Origin: Tolumonas sp.
Lineage (GTDB): Bacteria > Pseudomonadota > Gammaproteobacteria > Enterobacterales > Aeromonadaceae
Assembly: GCA_028683735.1 (NCBI GenBank)
Contig: JAQUHG010000007.1
Span: 1-32,366, forward strand
DNA: 32,366 bases
Direction of reading: 5' to 3'
A program made the position numbers and the translations under genes. Shown in pieces: positions 1 through 7,204 of the stretch. Each line of letters starts with the position of its first letter. Within the stretch, counting starts at the first letter, position 1. The notes under the pieces were generated by a model, which saw only the letters and a list, made by a program, of their open reading frames with translations, searched no databases and had not been told where the DNA came from.

Positions 1-919
1 GTGTCGAACCGGGTAAATGAAAATTAGTGATCAGTGCATCAACTACCTGATATTGATAGCCAGGATAAATAAAGATGCTGGTATCGCCAAAGAAAGGTGA
101 AAGTGCAGTGCCTGCTTTTAACGATGCCTGCGCTGCCGTTTCTAGCGAACGGACAGACGTTGTGCCGACCGCAACAATTCTCCCACCCCGTGCACGGGTA
201 GCATTAATCTTTTCAATCACCTCGGCTGGCACTTCTGCATATTCGCTGTGCATCTGGTGATCTTCCAGCCGTTCAACCCGCACCGGCTGGAATGTACCAG
301 CCCCCACATGCAACGTGACAAAAGCGAGTTCGATGCCCTTTTGTTGCAATGCATCCAACAGCGGCTGATCAAAATGTAGACCGGCCGTCGGTGCTGCTAC
401 GGCTCCAGGGCGCTCATTATAAACAGTCTGATAACGCTCTTTATCAGAGTTTTCATCCGGACGATCAATATATGGCGGCAGCGGCATATGGCCGATCTGA
501 TTCAGAATATCCAATACCGGTGTTTCACCGGCAAAATGTAATTCGAATAATTCGTCGTGCCGGGCTACCATTTCTGCAGAATAACCCTGCTCCAGTAAAA
601 TAACAGTGCCAGGTTTCGGCGCTTTCGAAGCACGCACATGCGCCAGTACGCGATGAGTATCAATAATTCGCTCAACCAGAATTTCCAGCTTGCCACCACT
701 GGCTTTCTGACCAAACATGCGCGCAGGGATCACTCGGGTATTATTGAAAACCAGCAGATCACCGGGCTGAAGCAATTCCAATACATCACGAAATTGCCCT
801 TGTTTGATTTCGCCGCTATTACCATCCAGCTGCAATAAACGGCTGGCACTACGCTCCGGCATTGGATAGCGAGCAATGAGTTCGTCGGGCAAATCAAACT
901 GAAAATCAGATACAAGCAT
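1..919 (-). CDS. queA: S-adenosylmethionine:tRNA ribosyltransferase-isomerase QueA (3' end outside window)
   Basis: QueA transfers and isomerises the ribosyl group of S-adenosylmethionine onto 7-aminomethyl-7-deazaguanine in tRNA, giving epoxyqueuosine at the wobble position. It is a cytosolic enzyme of queuosine synthesis. The reverse-strand frame opens with [16 protein letters not shown] and carries the family stretches [33 protein letters not shown] and, at the window edge, ITNFHLPGS. About 306 of the usual 345-355 residues are present; the remaining C-terminus lies to the left of the window. The start is the ATG at 917-919, whose MLVSDF opening is typical of the family. The gene is divergent from rpiA across a 124-bp gap. 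In many gammaproteobacteria tgt and yajC follow it, but that part is not visible here. Identification is secure. Confidence 0.95.
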   Translation of the reverse strand, partial: MLVSDFQFDLPDELIARYPMPERSASRLLQLDGNSGEIKQGQFRDVLELLQPGDLLVFNNTRVIPARMFGQKASGGKLEILVERIIDTHRVLAHVRASKAPKPGTVILLEQGYSAEMVARHDELFELHFAGETPVLDILNQIGHMPLPPYIDRPDENSDKERYQTVYNERPGAVAAPTAGLHFDQPLLDALQQKGIELAFVTLHVGAGTFQPVRVERLEDHQMHSEYAEVPAEVIEKINATRARGGRIVAVGTTSVRSLETAAQASLKAGTALSPFFGDTSIFIYPGYQYQVVDALITNFHLPGST

Positions 920-948
920 GGGGAGAATTCTCTTGAAAAAACGCGGCT

Positions 949-977
949 AGTCTATTGGTTAGAAATAGGTGAATCAA
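949..977 (-). promoter_or_regulatory. Candidate sigma-70 promoter of queA
   Basis: On the reverse strand TTGATT (972-977) is followed after 17 bp by TAGACT (949-954), each matching 4 of 6 consensus bases. It lies about 30 bp upstream of the queA start. The assignment rests on sequence match and position only. Confidence 0.35.
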
Positions 978-978
978 G

Positions 979-1008
979 TTCAGTTGTACTTTCATTTTCA
1001 GATATAAT
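979..1008 (+). promoter_or_regulatory. Candidate sigma-70 promoter of rpiA
   Basis: A perfect -10 box TATAAT sits at 1003-1008, about 35 bp before the rpiA ATG. The best-spaced -35 is the weak TTCAGT at 979-984 (18 bp spacer). A better-looking TTGTAC at 984-989 is only 13 bp away, which is too close. The -10 is convincing and the -35 is not. Confidence 0.4.
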
Positions 1009-1043
1009 TCCGGTGCCTTGAACGACGAGAGAGAAAAATCAGG

Positions 1044-1700
1044 ATGACGCAGGACGAAATGAAGAAAGCAGTGGGGCAAGCCGCATTAGCTTATGTTCAA
1101 CCCAACACAATTATCGGTGTAGGCACAGGCTCAACGGTTAATTGCTTTATTGATGCCTTAGCCAGTATCAAAGATCAAATCAAAGCAGCAGTATCCAGTT
1201 CCGAAGCATCTACTGCTCGACTGCAGGCTTTAGGTATTCCTGTTGTTGATCTGAATGACGTAACCGAATTTGATATCTATGTTGACGGTGCTGATGAAAT
1301 CAACCCACAAATGGAAATGATCAAAGGTGGTGGTGCCGCTCTGACTCGCGAAAAAATCGTTGCTGCAGTCGCCAAACGTTTTATCTGTATTGCAGACTCA
1401 ACCAAACAAGTGGAAGTATTAGGTCAATTCCCATTGCCTGTAGAAGTGATCCCTCTGGCTCGTGAATACGTTACCCGCGAATTAAAAAAACTGGGTGGAA
1501 ATCCAGTATATCCCGAAGGCGTGATCACCGATAACCATTGCCAGATCCTAGATGTACATGGTCTGCAGATCCATGATGCCAAAGCATTTGAACAGCAAGT
1601 AAATCAGATCCCAGGTGTGGTTACGGTCGGTTTGTTTGCTCACCGTGGTGCTGACGTAGCACTCATCGGTTCAGCAGATGGCGTAAAAACTATCGGTTAA
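1044..1700 (+). CDS. rpiA: Ribose-5-phosphate isomerase A
   Basis: RpiA interconverts ribose-5-phosphate and ribulose-5-phosphate in the non-oxidative pentose phosphate pathway, in the cytosol. The 218-residue length matches the family (about 219 in E. coli). Signature stretches are visible in order: the phosphate-binding loop [13 protein letters not shown] (about 26-38), SSSEAST (about 52-58), [10 protein letters not shown] (about 79-88) containing the catalytic Asp and Glu region, and [12 protein letters not shown] (about 94-105), whose lysine is catalytic. The ATG at 1044 begins [15 protein letters not shown], the expected N-terminus. It is the only confident plus-strand gene in the window. 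It has its own promoter and a strong terminator directly after it. Confidence 0.97.
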   Translation: MTQDEMKKAVGQAALAYVQPNTIIGVGTGSTVNCFIDALASIKDQIKAAVSSSEASTARLQALGIPVVDLNDVTEFDIYVDGADEINPQMEMIKGGGAALTREKIVAAVAKRFICIADSTKQVEVLGQFPLPVEVIPLAREYVTRELKKLGGNPVYPEGVITDNHCQILDVHGLQIHDAKAFEQQVNQIPGVVTVGLFAHRGADVALIGSADGVKTIG

Positions 1701-1716
1701 ACTACATTATCGGACA

Positions 1717-1747
1717 AAAAATAAGGCGCCTGAGGCGCCTTATTTTT
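1717..1747. terminator. Bidirectional rho-independent terminator between rpiA and the WecA-like gene
   Basis: A perfect 14-bp inverted repeat, AAAATAAGGCGCC with its complement around a TGA loop, has A/T tracts on both sides, so it reads as GC hairpin plus U-run in both directions. It ends rpiA on the plus strand and the convergent glycosyltransferase gene on the minus strand. The stop codon of the latter (1740-1742) lies inside the stem. Confidence 0.85.
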
Positions 1748-2786
1748 GGTAATCACTGTAAACAGGTTCACCCGGATCATTATCCACTGATTCCCCGGCC
1801 TTCAACCGCCAGCATGCAAAACACAATGGTGTATAAGCAATAGCAATCAATGGAACTCCCCAGCGCTCATTATTCATCGCCAGATATGCCAGTGGGAATA
1901 ACCACAGCCAATTCACTAGCCATAATGTTAACGTGACATAAAAATGGTTTTCCCAGCGACGCGCAAGGATCTGATACGCGTGCATTCGATGGCTACGGTG
2001 CCAATCATTGCCATGCATAATCCGCACAACCAGCGACCAACCACTGTCCACGATAAACCAGCCCATCATGATCAGCCAACACCAGAGGTTCACTGAGGTA
2101 TCGGTCGCTAATAATAACCCTAAGGTCGCAATAAATACGCCCATAAAGCTACTACCCGCATCGCCCATGAATATCTTAGCTGGTGGCCAATTCCACGCCA
2201 GAAAACCTAACACCGGAGCACACATCAGGATCAGCGGCACACTCCACTGCATTTCATCGCTGAAAGCCAGTAGTACGGAGGAAGCAAACATCATAATGAA
2301 TGCCTGACTTCCGGCAAAACCATCGACGCCATCCATGAAATTGAAAATATTCACAAATGCCATGATGCCAAACACGATGATAGGCAACCAATATCCTGAG
2401 AAATAGAGATAATTTTCCCAAAACAGCACGACGAGATCACGCCCATACCAAGTCAGCACTGCGATAGCGGACAAGACCTGAATCCCCAATCTGACTTTTA
2501 CACTCAGAGGAAACAAGTCATGCACCAAATTCCCGATGACTAAGATCAAACCCGAAAAACAGAGCGCACGTGTTGCCGCTATATCAATCAAACGATAGCG
2601 ATAAAGCATCAAAAAGACGAACAGCATGGCAAGAAATAGCGCATAACCGCCACCACGGGGAACGGGCAGTAAGGGGCCATGTTTAAAATGGGGCATTGCT
2701 AACGCATGACGCCACAAAGCAATACGACGGATCAAGCCAGTCAGCAAAAAGCTACCGACAAAGATGAAAAGAAAATGTGTCATCAT
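1740..2786 (-). CDS. WecA/WbpL-type undecaprenyl-phosphate N-acetylhexosamine-1-phosphate transferase
   Basis: This is a polytopic inner-membrane enzyme of the MraY/WecA (PNPT) superfamily. These enzymes transfer a UDP-N-acetylhexosamine phosphosugar onto undecaprenyl phosphate to start a glycan. Visible motifs are PVPRGGG (about 41-47, typical of the WbpL/WbcO branch), FNFMDGVDGFAG (148-159), PPAKIFMGDAGSSF (201-214) and the cytoplasmic HRSHRMHAYQ (263-272). Some ten hydrophobic segments span the 348 residues. One oddity is that the first Asp-Asp motif of the family reads His-Asp (VHD, about 88-90). The gene stands outside the terminator of the main operon, after an orphan gene, and converges with rpiA. 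The start could be either of two adjacent ATGs; neither has a good Shine-Dalgarno. The exact sugar cannot be read from sequence. Confidence 0.85.
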   Translation of the reverse strand: MMTHFLFIFVGSFLLTGLIRRIALWRHALAMPHFKHGPLLPVPRGGGYALFLAMLFVFLMLYRYRLIDIAATRALCFSGLILVIGNLVHDLFPLSVKVRLGIQVLSAIAVLTWYGRDLVVLFWENYLYFSGYWLPIIVFGIMAFVNIFNFMDGVDGFAGSQAFIMMFASSVLLAFSDEMQWSVPLILMCAPVLGFLAWNWPPAKIFMGDAGSSFMGVFIATLGLLLATDTSVNLWCWLIMMGWFIVDSGWSLVVRIMHGNDWHRSHRMHAYQILARRWENHFYVTLTLWLVNWLWLFPLAYLAMNNERWGVPLIAIAYTPLCFACWRLKAGESVDNDPGEPVYSDYQK

Positions 2787-2874
2787 AATTGGAAGGGACC
2801 ACTACTGCACACTGCGTTACTATTTTTATAGAGAGTCGTATCTACAAGAAACGATACCCTACTCTGTTTTGAGT

Positions 2875-2880
2875 ATTATA
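2875..2880 (-). promoter_or_regulatory. Candidate -10 box upstream of the WecA-like gene
   Basis: The reverse strand has a perfect TATAAT here, about 90 bp upstream of the WecA-like ATG, in a 273-bp gap without a convincing gene. No good -35 hexamer is found at 16-18 bp, so this is only suggestive. Confidence 0.25.
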
Positions 2881-2942
2881 TACATTTCTCAGAAAACAAC
2901 CGCTTTAACTCGCATAAGGACTCAAGATTTTTCAGGTGCAGT

Positions 2943-2973
2943 AAAAAACAGACAAAACATACATTTTGTCTGT
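2943..2973 (-). terminator. Hairpin with U-run downstream of the orphan gene
   Basis: Perfect 10-bp arms ACAGACAAAA (2948-2957) and TTTTGTCTGT (2964-2973) enclose a 6-base loop. On the reverse strand the hairpin is followed by six T residues. The stem is AT-rich, so it may be a back-up to the terminator at 3006-3033. Confidence 0.5.
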
Positions 2974-3005
2974 CCCATAGGTTGGTTTTATACATAAACA
3001 TAACG

Positions 3006-3033
3006 AAAAAACCCGCCATTAAGTAACAGCGGG
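3006..3033 (-). terminator. Rho-independent terminator of the orphan gene
   Basis: On the reverse strand CCCGC (3029-3033) pairs with GCGGG (3012-3016), followed by six T residues (3006-3011), starting 27 bp after the stop codon of the upstream gene. The loop is 12 bases. Confidence 0.6.
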
Positions 3034-3059
3034 AAAAGTATAAAAACGAGCAATGCCAA

Positions 3060-3620
3060 TCAAAGTGCACCACGGGTTTCACGTTTGGCATTAGTGACAC
3101 AAGTTAATGCATCAGCCCAACTAACCTCGCTAAAACCAGAGCGATAACTTTTCAATGAATCATAGACAGTAGCAATTTTTTCACCTGATGACTGACCTTT
3201 GAAATCACTTTTCTCTAAACCAAGTAGATCACTGAGTTCAGCCCAAACAAGCCCTTCAGGTAGAGGAATAACATCAACCGTCACGCCATTTGCTGATATT
3301 TTCATCTCTTTTGCAGCATTAACTACGAAAAAGATAGGCGTAGTATCCGCATCCAGATCAGCAGCATAACCGGAAAAGAAATGCTCCAGTTCAGCTAAAT
3401 CATGCAAAAGACCACTTAGCATTTTGATTTTGTCAGCATCAGCCAGCATAACCGCCTGCTCAATAACCGAAACTGGTGGCTTACGACGACCCGCTGAATC
3501 ACCCACTTCGCCTTGCACCAACACTAATTCACCGCGATAACCAGACACGCCAGCACCGGCCTCTTCGATGAAATTCATATTGAACAAGCGTCCATTTTGT
3601 TCGTATGTATTTAACAGCAT
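3060..3620 (-). CDS. Orphan protein of unknown function (186 aa)
   Basis: I do not recognise this protein. The frame is open for 186 codons from the ATG at 3618-3620, which has a strong GGGGG Shine-Dalgarno about 9 bases upstream. An in-frame TTG three codons earlier is less likely. The product looks soluble, with no signal peptide or membrane segment. It is moderately acidic in the middle, with a HDLAELEHFF stretch and an ending rich in basic residues (NAKRETRGAL). A promoter-like pair lies just upstream and two hairpin terminators follow, so it is probably a monocistronic unit between the polysaccharide operon and the WecA-like gene. The clean transcription signals support a real gene; its link to polysaccharide synthesis is only positional. 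Confidence 0.7.
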   Translation of the reverse strand: MLLNTYEQNGRLFNMNFIEEAGAGVSGYRGELVLVQGEVGDSAGRRKPPVSVIEQAVMLADADKIKMLSGLLHDLAELEHFFSGYAADLDADTTPIFFVVNAAKEMKISANGVTVDVIPLPEGLVWAELSDLLGLEKSDFKGQSSGEKIATVYDSLKSYRSGFSEVSWADALTCVTNAKRETRGAL

Positions 3621-3641
3621 AAGCACCAACCCCCAAGTCGA

Positions 3642-3671
3642 TTAATAAAATTCCCGGAAGGGATTTATCAA
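3642..3671 (-). promoter_or_regulatory. Candidate sigma-70 promoter of the orphan gene
   Basis: On the reverse strand TTGATA (3666-3671, 5 of 6) is followed after 18 bp by TATTAA (3642-3647, 4 of 6). This predicts transcription starting some 15 bases before the ATG at 3620. It lies just past the terminator of the rml genes, which fits a fresh transcription unit. Confidence 0.4.
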
Positions 3672-3694
3672 AAAGTGTGCCATAGCCGGAAAAC

Positions 3695-3733
3695 AAAAAA
3701 GCCCTGAGATACATTGTTGTCTCAGGGCTTTTT
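3695..3733 (-). terminator. Rho-independent terminator closing the polysaccharide operon
   Basis: Perfect arms GCCCTGAGA (3701-3709) and TCTCAGGGC (3720-3728) are flanked by A/T tracts, giving a GC-rich hairpin followed by a run of T residues on the reverse strand. It starts about 30 bp after the rmlB stop. The symmetry would also allow function on the plus strand, but no plus-strand gene reads into it. Confidence 0.85.
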
Positions 3734-3761
3734 AATCACTCACATCTGATGTAAAACAGGT

Positions 3762-4826
3762 TTATTTCTTCAGCGGACGCCACCAGTTTTCATTCGCCAG
3801 ATACCATTTGATGGTTTTGGCTATACCCGTCTGGAAGGTTTCCTGTGGCTGATAACCCAGTTCACTCTGGATTTTCTCAGTGCCCACAGCATAACGGCGA
3901 TCATGACCTGCACGATCCGTCACATAAGTAATCAATGACTTCGCAGATTCACCTTTAGCACAAGGCGATGCAGGATAACGGGTTGCCAATGAGCTATCAG
4001 CAGCAAATTCACCATCCACCAGTTCACAGATCAGATGCACAATATCAATGTTCTGCCATTCGTTCACACCACCGATATTGTAGGTTTCACCAATCACGCC
4101 TTTATTCAGCACCAGCTCAATACCACGGCAGTGATCTTCCACAAACAACCAGTCACGGATCTGTTTGCCATCACCGTAAATCGGTAATGCCTTGTTATCC
4201 AGAATATTGGTCAGGCACAGCGGGATCAGTTTTTCCGGGAAATGATAATAACCATAGTTATTGGAACAGTTACTGGTTGTAACCTGCAAACCATAAGTAT
4301 GGTGATAAGCACGCACTAAATGATCAGACGCAGCTTTCGATGCGGAATATGGCGAATTTGGCGCGTACGCAGTTGCTTCAGTAAAGGCTGGATCCGTCAG
4401 TTCCAGTGAGCCATAAACTTCATCGGTAGAAACATGATGGAAACGGTGCGGTAACGGACTAGCTGGATCAGCCAGCCACACAGCACGAGCAGCTTTCAGC
4501 AGACTGTGCGTACCAATAATATTGGTTTCGATAAATGCATCCGGACCGGTAATAGAGCGGTCAACATGTGACTCTGCAGCAAAATGCACTAACGTGTCGA
4601 TCTGTTCATCACGCAGCAGCATTTCAACCAGTTCAGAATTACAGATATTCCCTTTTACGAAGCGGAAATTCGGGTTACTCATCAGTGGGCGCAGCGTTTC
4701 AATATTGCCAGCGTAAGTCAGCGCATCCAGCACCACCACACGATCGGTCGGATGGGTTTTCAGCCAGTAATGAACAAAGTTGGCACCGATAAAACCGGCT
4801 CCACCGGTAACAAGTAATTTTTTCAT
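3762..4826 (-). CDS. rmlB: dTDP-glucose 4,6-dehydratase
   Basis: RmlB converts dTDP-glucose to dTDP-4-keto-6-deoxyglucose, the second step of dTDP-L-rhamnose synthesis, in the cytosol. The protein is an extended short-chain dehydrogenase of 354 residues, close to the usual 355-361. Visible are the NAD-binding GGAGFIGANFV (8-18), HFAAESHVDRS with the substrate loop, HVSTDEVYG, the catalytic YSASKAASD (YxxxK) and NNYGYYHFPEKLIP. It is the last gene of the operon, 15 bp after rmlC, with a strong terminator behind it. The order rmlD-rmlA-rmlC-rmlB differs from the enterobacterial rmlBDAC. Identification is secure. Confidence 0.97.
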   Translation of the reverse strand: MKKLLVTGGAGFIGANFVHYWLKTHPTDRVVVLDALTYAGNIETLRPLMSNPNFRFVKGNICNSELVEMLLRDEQIDTLVHFAAESHVDRSITGPDAFIETNIIGTHSLLKAARAVWLADPASPLPHRFHHVSTDEVYGSLELTDPAFTEATAYAPNSPYSASKAASDHLVRAYHHTYGLQVTTSNCSNNYGYYHFPEKLIPLCLTNILDNKALPIYGDGKQIRDWLFVEDHCRGIELVLNKGVIGETYNIGGVNEWQNIDIVHLICELVDGEFAADSSLATRYPASPCAKGESAKSLITYVTDRAGHDRRYAVGTEKIQSELGYQPQETFQTGIAKTIKWYLANENWWRPLKK

Positions 4827-4841
4827 GAAAAAGATCTCAAC

Positions 4842-5390
4842 TTAGTCGAAATGAACCGCATCTTTGAAGAATTTACCCTCAGCATCTTTGGCAGAAAGCG
4901 ACGGCTGTTGACCATTTACTAACGGCCATTGGATATTCAGATCCGGATCATCCCAACGAATAGAATGTTCTGCAGATGGGTTGTAATAATTGGTGCATTT
5001 ATAAACGAATTCAGCGGTTTCAGTGGTGACATAAAAACCATGCGCAAACCCTTCTGGCACCCAGAGCTGACGCTTGTTTTCGGCAGATAACAACACACCC
5101 ACCGCCTGACCAAAGGTTGGCGATGAACGGCGAATATCTACAGCCACATCAAATACTTCACCAGCGACAACTCGCACCAGTTTGCCCTGAGTCTGTTCAG
5201 TTTGGTAATGTAAACCACGCAGAATGCCCTGACGGGATTTAGAATGGTTATCCTGCACAAACCGGCGTTCACATACTAATTCATTAAATTTCTGTTCCTG
5301 CCAGGTTTCCATAAAGAAACCACGCTCATCACCAAACACAGCTGGCTCAATGATCTTTACATCAGGAATTGCAGTATCAATAATTTTCAT
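4842..5390 (-). CDS. rmlC: dTDP-4-dehydrorhamnose 3,5-epimerase
   Basis: RmlC epimerises C3 and C5 of dTDP-4-keto-6-deoxyglucose to give dTDP-4-keto-L-rhamnose. The 182-residue cupin contains FGDERGFFMETW, the catalytic histidine in ILRGLHYQ (His61), VVAGEVFDVAVDIRRSSPTFG, VPEGFAHGF, VYKCTNYYNP and SIRWDDPDLNIQWP. All of these are expected of a bifunctional 3,5-epimerase. I chose the ATG at 5388-5390 because the AGGG overlapping the rmlA stop is a good Shine-Dalgarno and the protein then starts MKIIDTAIPDVK, as is usual. A longer frame starting at 5411 would overlap rmlA. A second RmlC-like gene with altered residues lies at 16878-17417. Confidence 0.96.
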   Translation of the reverse strand: MKIIDTAIPDVKIIEPAVFGDERGFFMETWQEQKFNELVCERRFVQDNHSKSRQGILRGLHYQTEQTQGKLVRVVAGEVFDVAVDIRRSSPTFGQAVGVLLSAENKRQLWVPEGFAHGFYVTTETAEFVYKCTNYYNPSAEHSIRWDDPDLNIQWPLVNGQQPSLSAKDAEGKFFKDAVHFD

Positions 5391-5398
5391 AACCAGCC

Positions 5399-6280
5399 CT
5401 ATTTCACCCAACTCTCTTCATCGGCGATACGCATCAAATATGCGCCATAGCCACTTTTAACTAATGGTTTCGCTAACTCACGTAGCTGTTCTGCGTTAAT
5501 GAAGCCCATACGATAAGCTGTCTCTTCAGGGCAAGCCACTTTCTGACCTTGGCGTTTTTCCAACACTCGCATGAATACTGCTGCGTCTAACAATGAATCG
5601 TGTGTACCAGTGTCTAGCCAAGCACAACCGCGCCCCATACGTTCTACGCGAAGCTGTTGACGCTGCAGATAAACATTGTTCACATCGGTGATTTCCAGCT
5701 CGCCACGCGCAGAAGGTTTCACGTTTTTGGCGATTTCAACCACCTGATTGTCATAGAAATACAATCCGGTTACGGCATAGTTAGAACGTGGTTTAAGCGG
5801 CTTTTCTTCAATAGAAATGGCCTGACCAGCCGAATTAAATTCAACCACGCCATAGCGTTCTGGATCCTGCACATAATAACCGAAAACGGTCGCACCTTCT
5901 GTACGGGAAGCCGCTTCCTGCAGTGTTTCCGCCAGACCATGACCATGGAAAATGTTATCGCCAAGAACCAGACATACTGAGTCGTTACCAATAAATTGTT
6001 CGCCGATAATAAACGCCTGAGCCAGGCCATCCGGGCTCGGCTGGATGGCATACTCGATATTGATTCCCCACTGATGGCCATCACCCAGCAGACGCTGATA
6101 ACTTTCCTGATCACGCGGCGTACTGATCAGCAAAATTTCTTTGATCCCAGCCAGCATCAGGGTACTTAACGGGTAATAAATCATCGGCTTATCATAAACA
6201 GGCAACAGTTGTTTATTGATTGCCACAGTGGCTGGGTGCAAACGGGTGCCACTGCCACCTGCAAGAATAATACCTTTCAT
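5399..6280 (-). CDS. rmlA: Glucose-1-phosphate thymidylyltransferase
   Basis: RmlA joins dTTP and glucose-1-phosphate to form dTDP-glucose, the first committed step toward dTDP-rhamnose, and is normally inhibited by the end product. The 293-residue protein begins [18 protein letters not shown], with the nucleotide-binding GGSGTRL, then [29 protein letters not shown] (metal-binding Asp), [20 protein letters not shown] and the C-terminal [13 protein letters not shown]. Length and motifs fit the family exactly. The AGGA ribosome site is 6 bases before the ATG. The gene lies 13 bp after rmlD and 8 bp before rmlC, so it is surely co-transcribed with them. Confidence 0.97.
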   Translation of the reverse strand: MKGIILAGGSGTRLHPATVAINKQLLPVYDKPMIYYPLSTLMLAGIKEILLISTPRDQESYQRLLGDGHQWGINIEYAIQPSPDGLAQAFIIGEQFIGNDSVCLVLGDNIFHGHGLAETLQEAASRTEGATVFGYYVQDPERYGVVEFNSAGQAISIEEKPLKPRSNYAVTGLYFYDNQVVEIAKNVKPSARGELEITDVNNVYLQRQQLRVERMGRGCAWLDTGTHDSLLDAAVFMRVLEKRQGQKVACPEETAYRMGFINAEQLRELAKPLVKSGYGAYLMRIADEESWVK

Positions 6281-6293
6281 TGTTAGTCCTTAA

Positions 6294-7196
6294 TTATTGC
6301 TGCGGCGCATAGTCCGCAATATTTTCCAGTGCCTTTAACCAGTTACTCGGTTGAATACTAAACTCATGCGTAATTTTACTACAATCTAAGCGTGAATTTG
6401 CAGGACGTTTTGCAGGGGTCGGATAATCCGCAGTAGTCAGTGCATTGAGCTGTGGTGCTTTTGCTAATAATTGCGCTTCAACAGCCTTATCAAAAATCGC
6501 CTGTGCAAACTGATGCCAGTTCACATGTGGTTCACCGGCAAAGTGATAAATACCCCATGTTACAGCTTCCGGTGCAGTCACAGCTTTTTCCGCAATTGCC
6601 AGCAGTGCTGCTGCAATATCACCGGCATACGTCGGACCACCGAACTGATCAGCCACAACGCCGAGCTGATCACGTTGCGAGCCCAGACGCAGCATAGTTT
6701 TGACAAAATTATTGCCATGTTCACCAAATACCCATGCTGTGCGCAAGATAATATGTTTAGAGTTAGCAGCAATAACTGCTTCTTCGCCGGCTAATTTGCT
6801 GGCACCGTAAATACCTTGCGGTGCTACAGGATCAACTTCGCTGTAGATACCGTCTTTATCACCAGCAAATACATAATCTGTAGAAATGTGCAGCATCGCT
6901 GCGTCTACTGAAGCAGCCGCTTCTGCCAGATATTTGGGGCCGTCACAATTAATGGAATATGAAACATCAATTTCTGTTTCAGCTTTATCCACTGCTGTAT
7001 GTGCAGCCGCATTAATGATGACATCAGGCTGATATTCTTTAACCAGTGCGTTAACCGCTTGTGAATCGGTAATATCCAGCTTATCTCTGTCAATCGCCAG
7101 AACATCCCAGCCATTTGCTTGTGCCTGCTGCGTCAGACAAAAACCAACCTGCCCATGGGCACCGGTTATCATTATTTTTTTCAATTTAATCACCAT
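6294..7196 (-). CDS. rmlD: dTDP-4-dehydrorhamnose reductase
   Basis: RmlD reduces dTDP-4-keto-L-rhamnose with NAD(P)H to dTDP-L-rhamnose, the donor for the rhamnosyltransferases of this locus. The 300-residue SDR protein shows the cofactor loop TGAHGQVGF (11-19), DITDSQAVNALV, NAAAHTAVDKAE, HISTDYVFAGDK, YGASKLAGEEAV with the catalytic Tyr and Lys, and LRTAWVFGEHGNNFVKTM. The frame starts with MVIKLKKIMITG; the ATG at 7194-7196 has little Shine-Dalgarno signal, and the internal ATG eight codons later is an alternative that would give the shorter N-terminus common in the family. It follows the ligase gene by 8 bp. Confidence 0.95.
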   Translation of the reverse strand: MVIKLKKIMITGAHGQVGFCLTQQAQANGWDVLAIDRDKLDITDSQAVNALVKEYQPDVIINAAAHTAVDKAETEIDVSYSINCDGPKYLAEAAASVDAAMLHISTDYVFAGDKDGIYSEVDPVAPQGIYGASKLAGEEAVIAANSKHIILRTAWVFGEHGNNFVKTMLRLGSQRDQLGVVADQFGGPTYAGDIAAALLAIAEKAVTAPEAVTWGIYHFAGEPHVNWHQFAQAIFDKAVEAQLLAKAPQLNALTTADYPTPAKRPANSRLDCSKITHEFSIQPSNWLKALENIADYAPQQ

Positions 7197-7204
7197 TATT
7201 TGTT

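Noticed and set aside
2948-2973. Palindrome considered as an operator or regulator-binding site
   Set aside because: The T-run that follows on the minus strand and the location after the orphan gene make a terminator the simpler reading.
2764-3100. Short frames on both strands in the gap before the WecA-like gene
   Set aside because: They run through terminator hairpins, lack ribosome sites and show no protein-like composition. The gap is better explained by terminators and a promoter.
3529-3714. Overlapping minus-strand frame of 61 codons beside the orphan gene
   Set aside because: It runs through the operon terminator and the promoter region, overlaps the longer frame, and has no family features.
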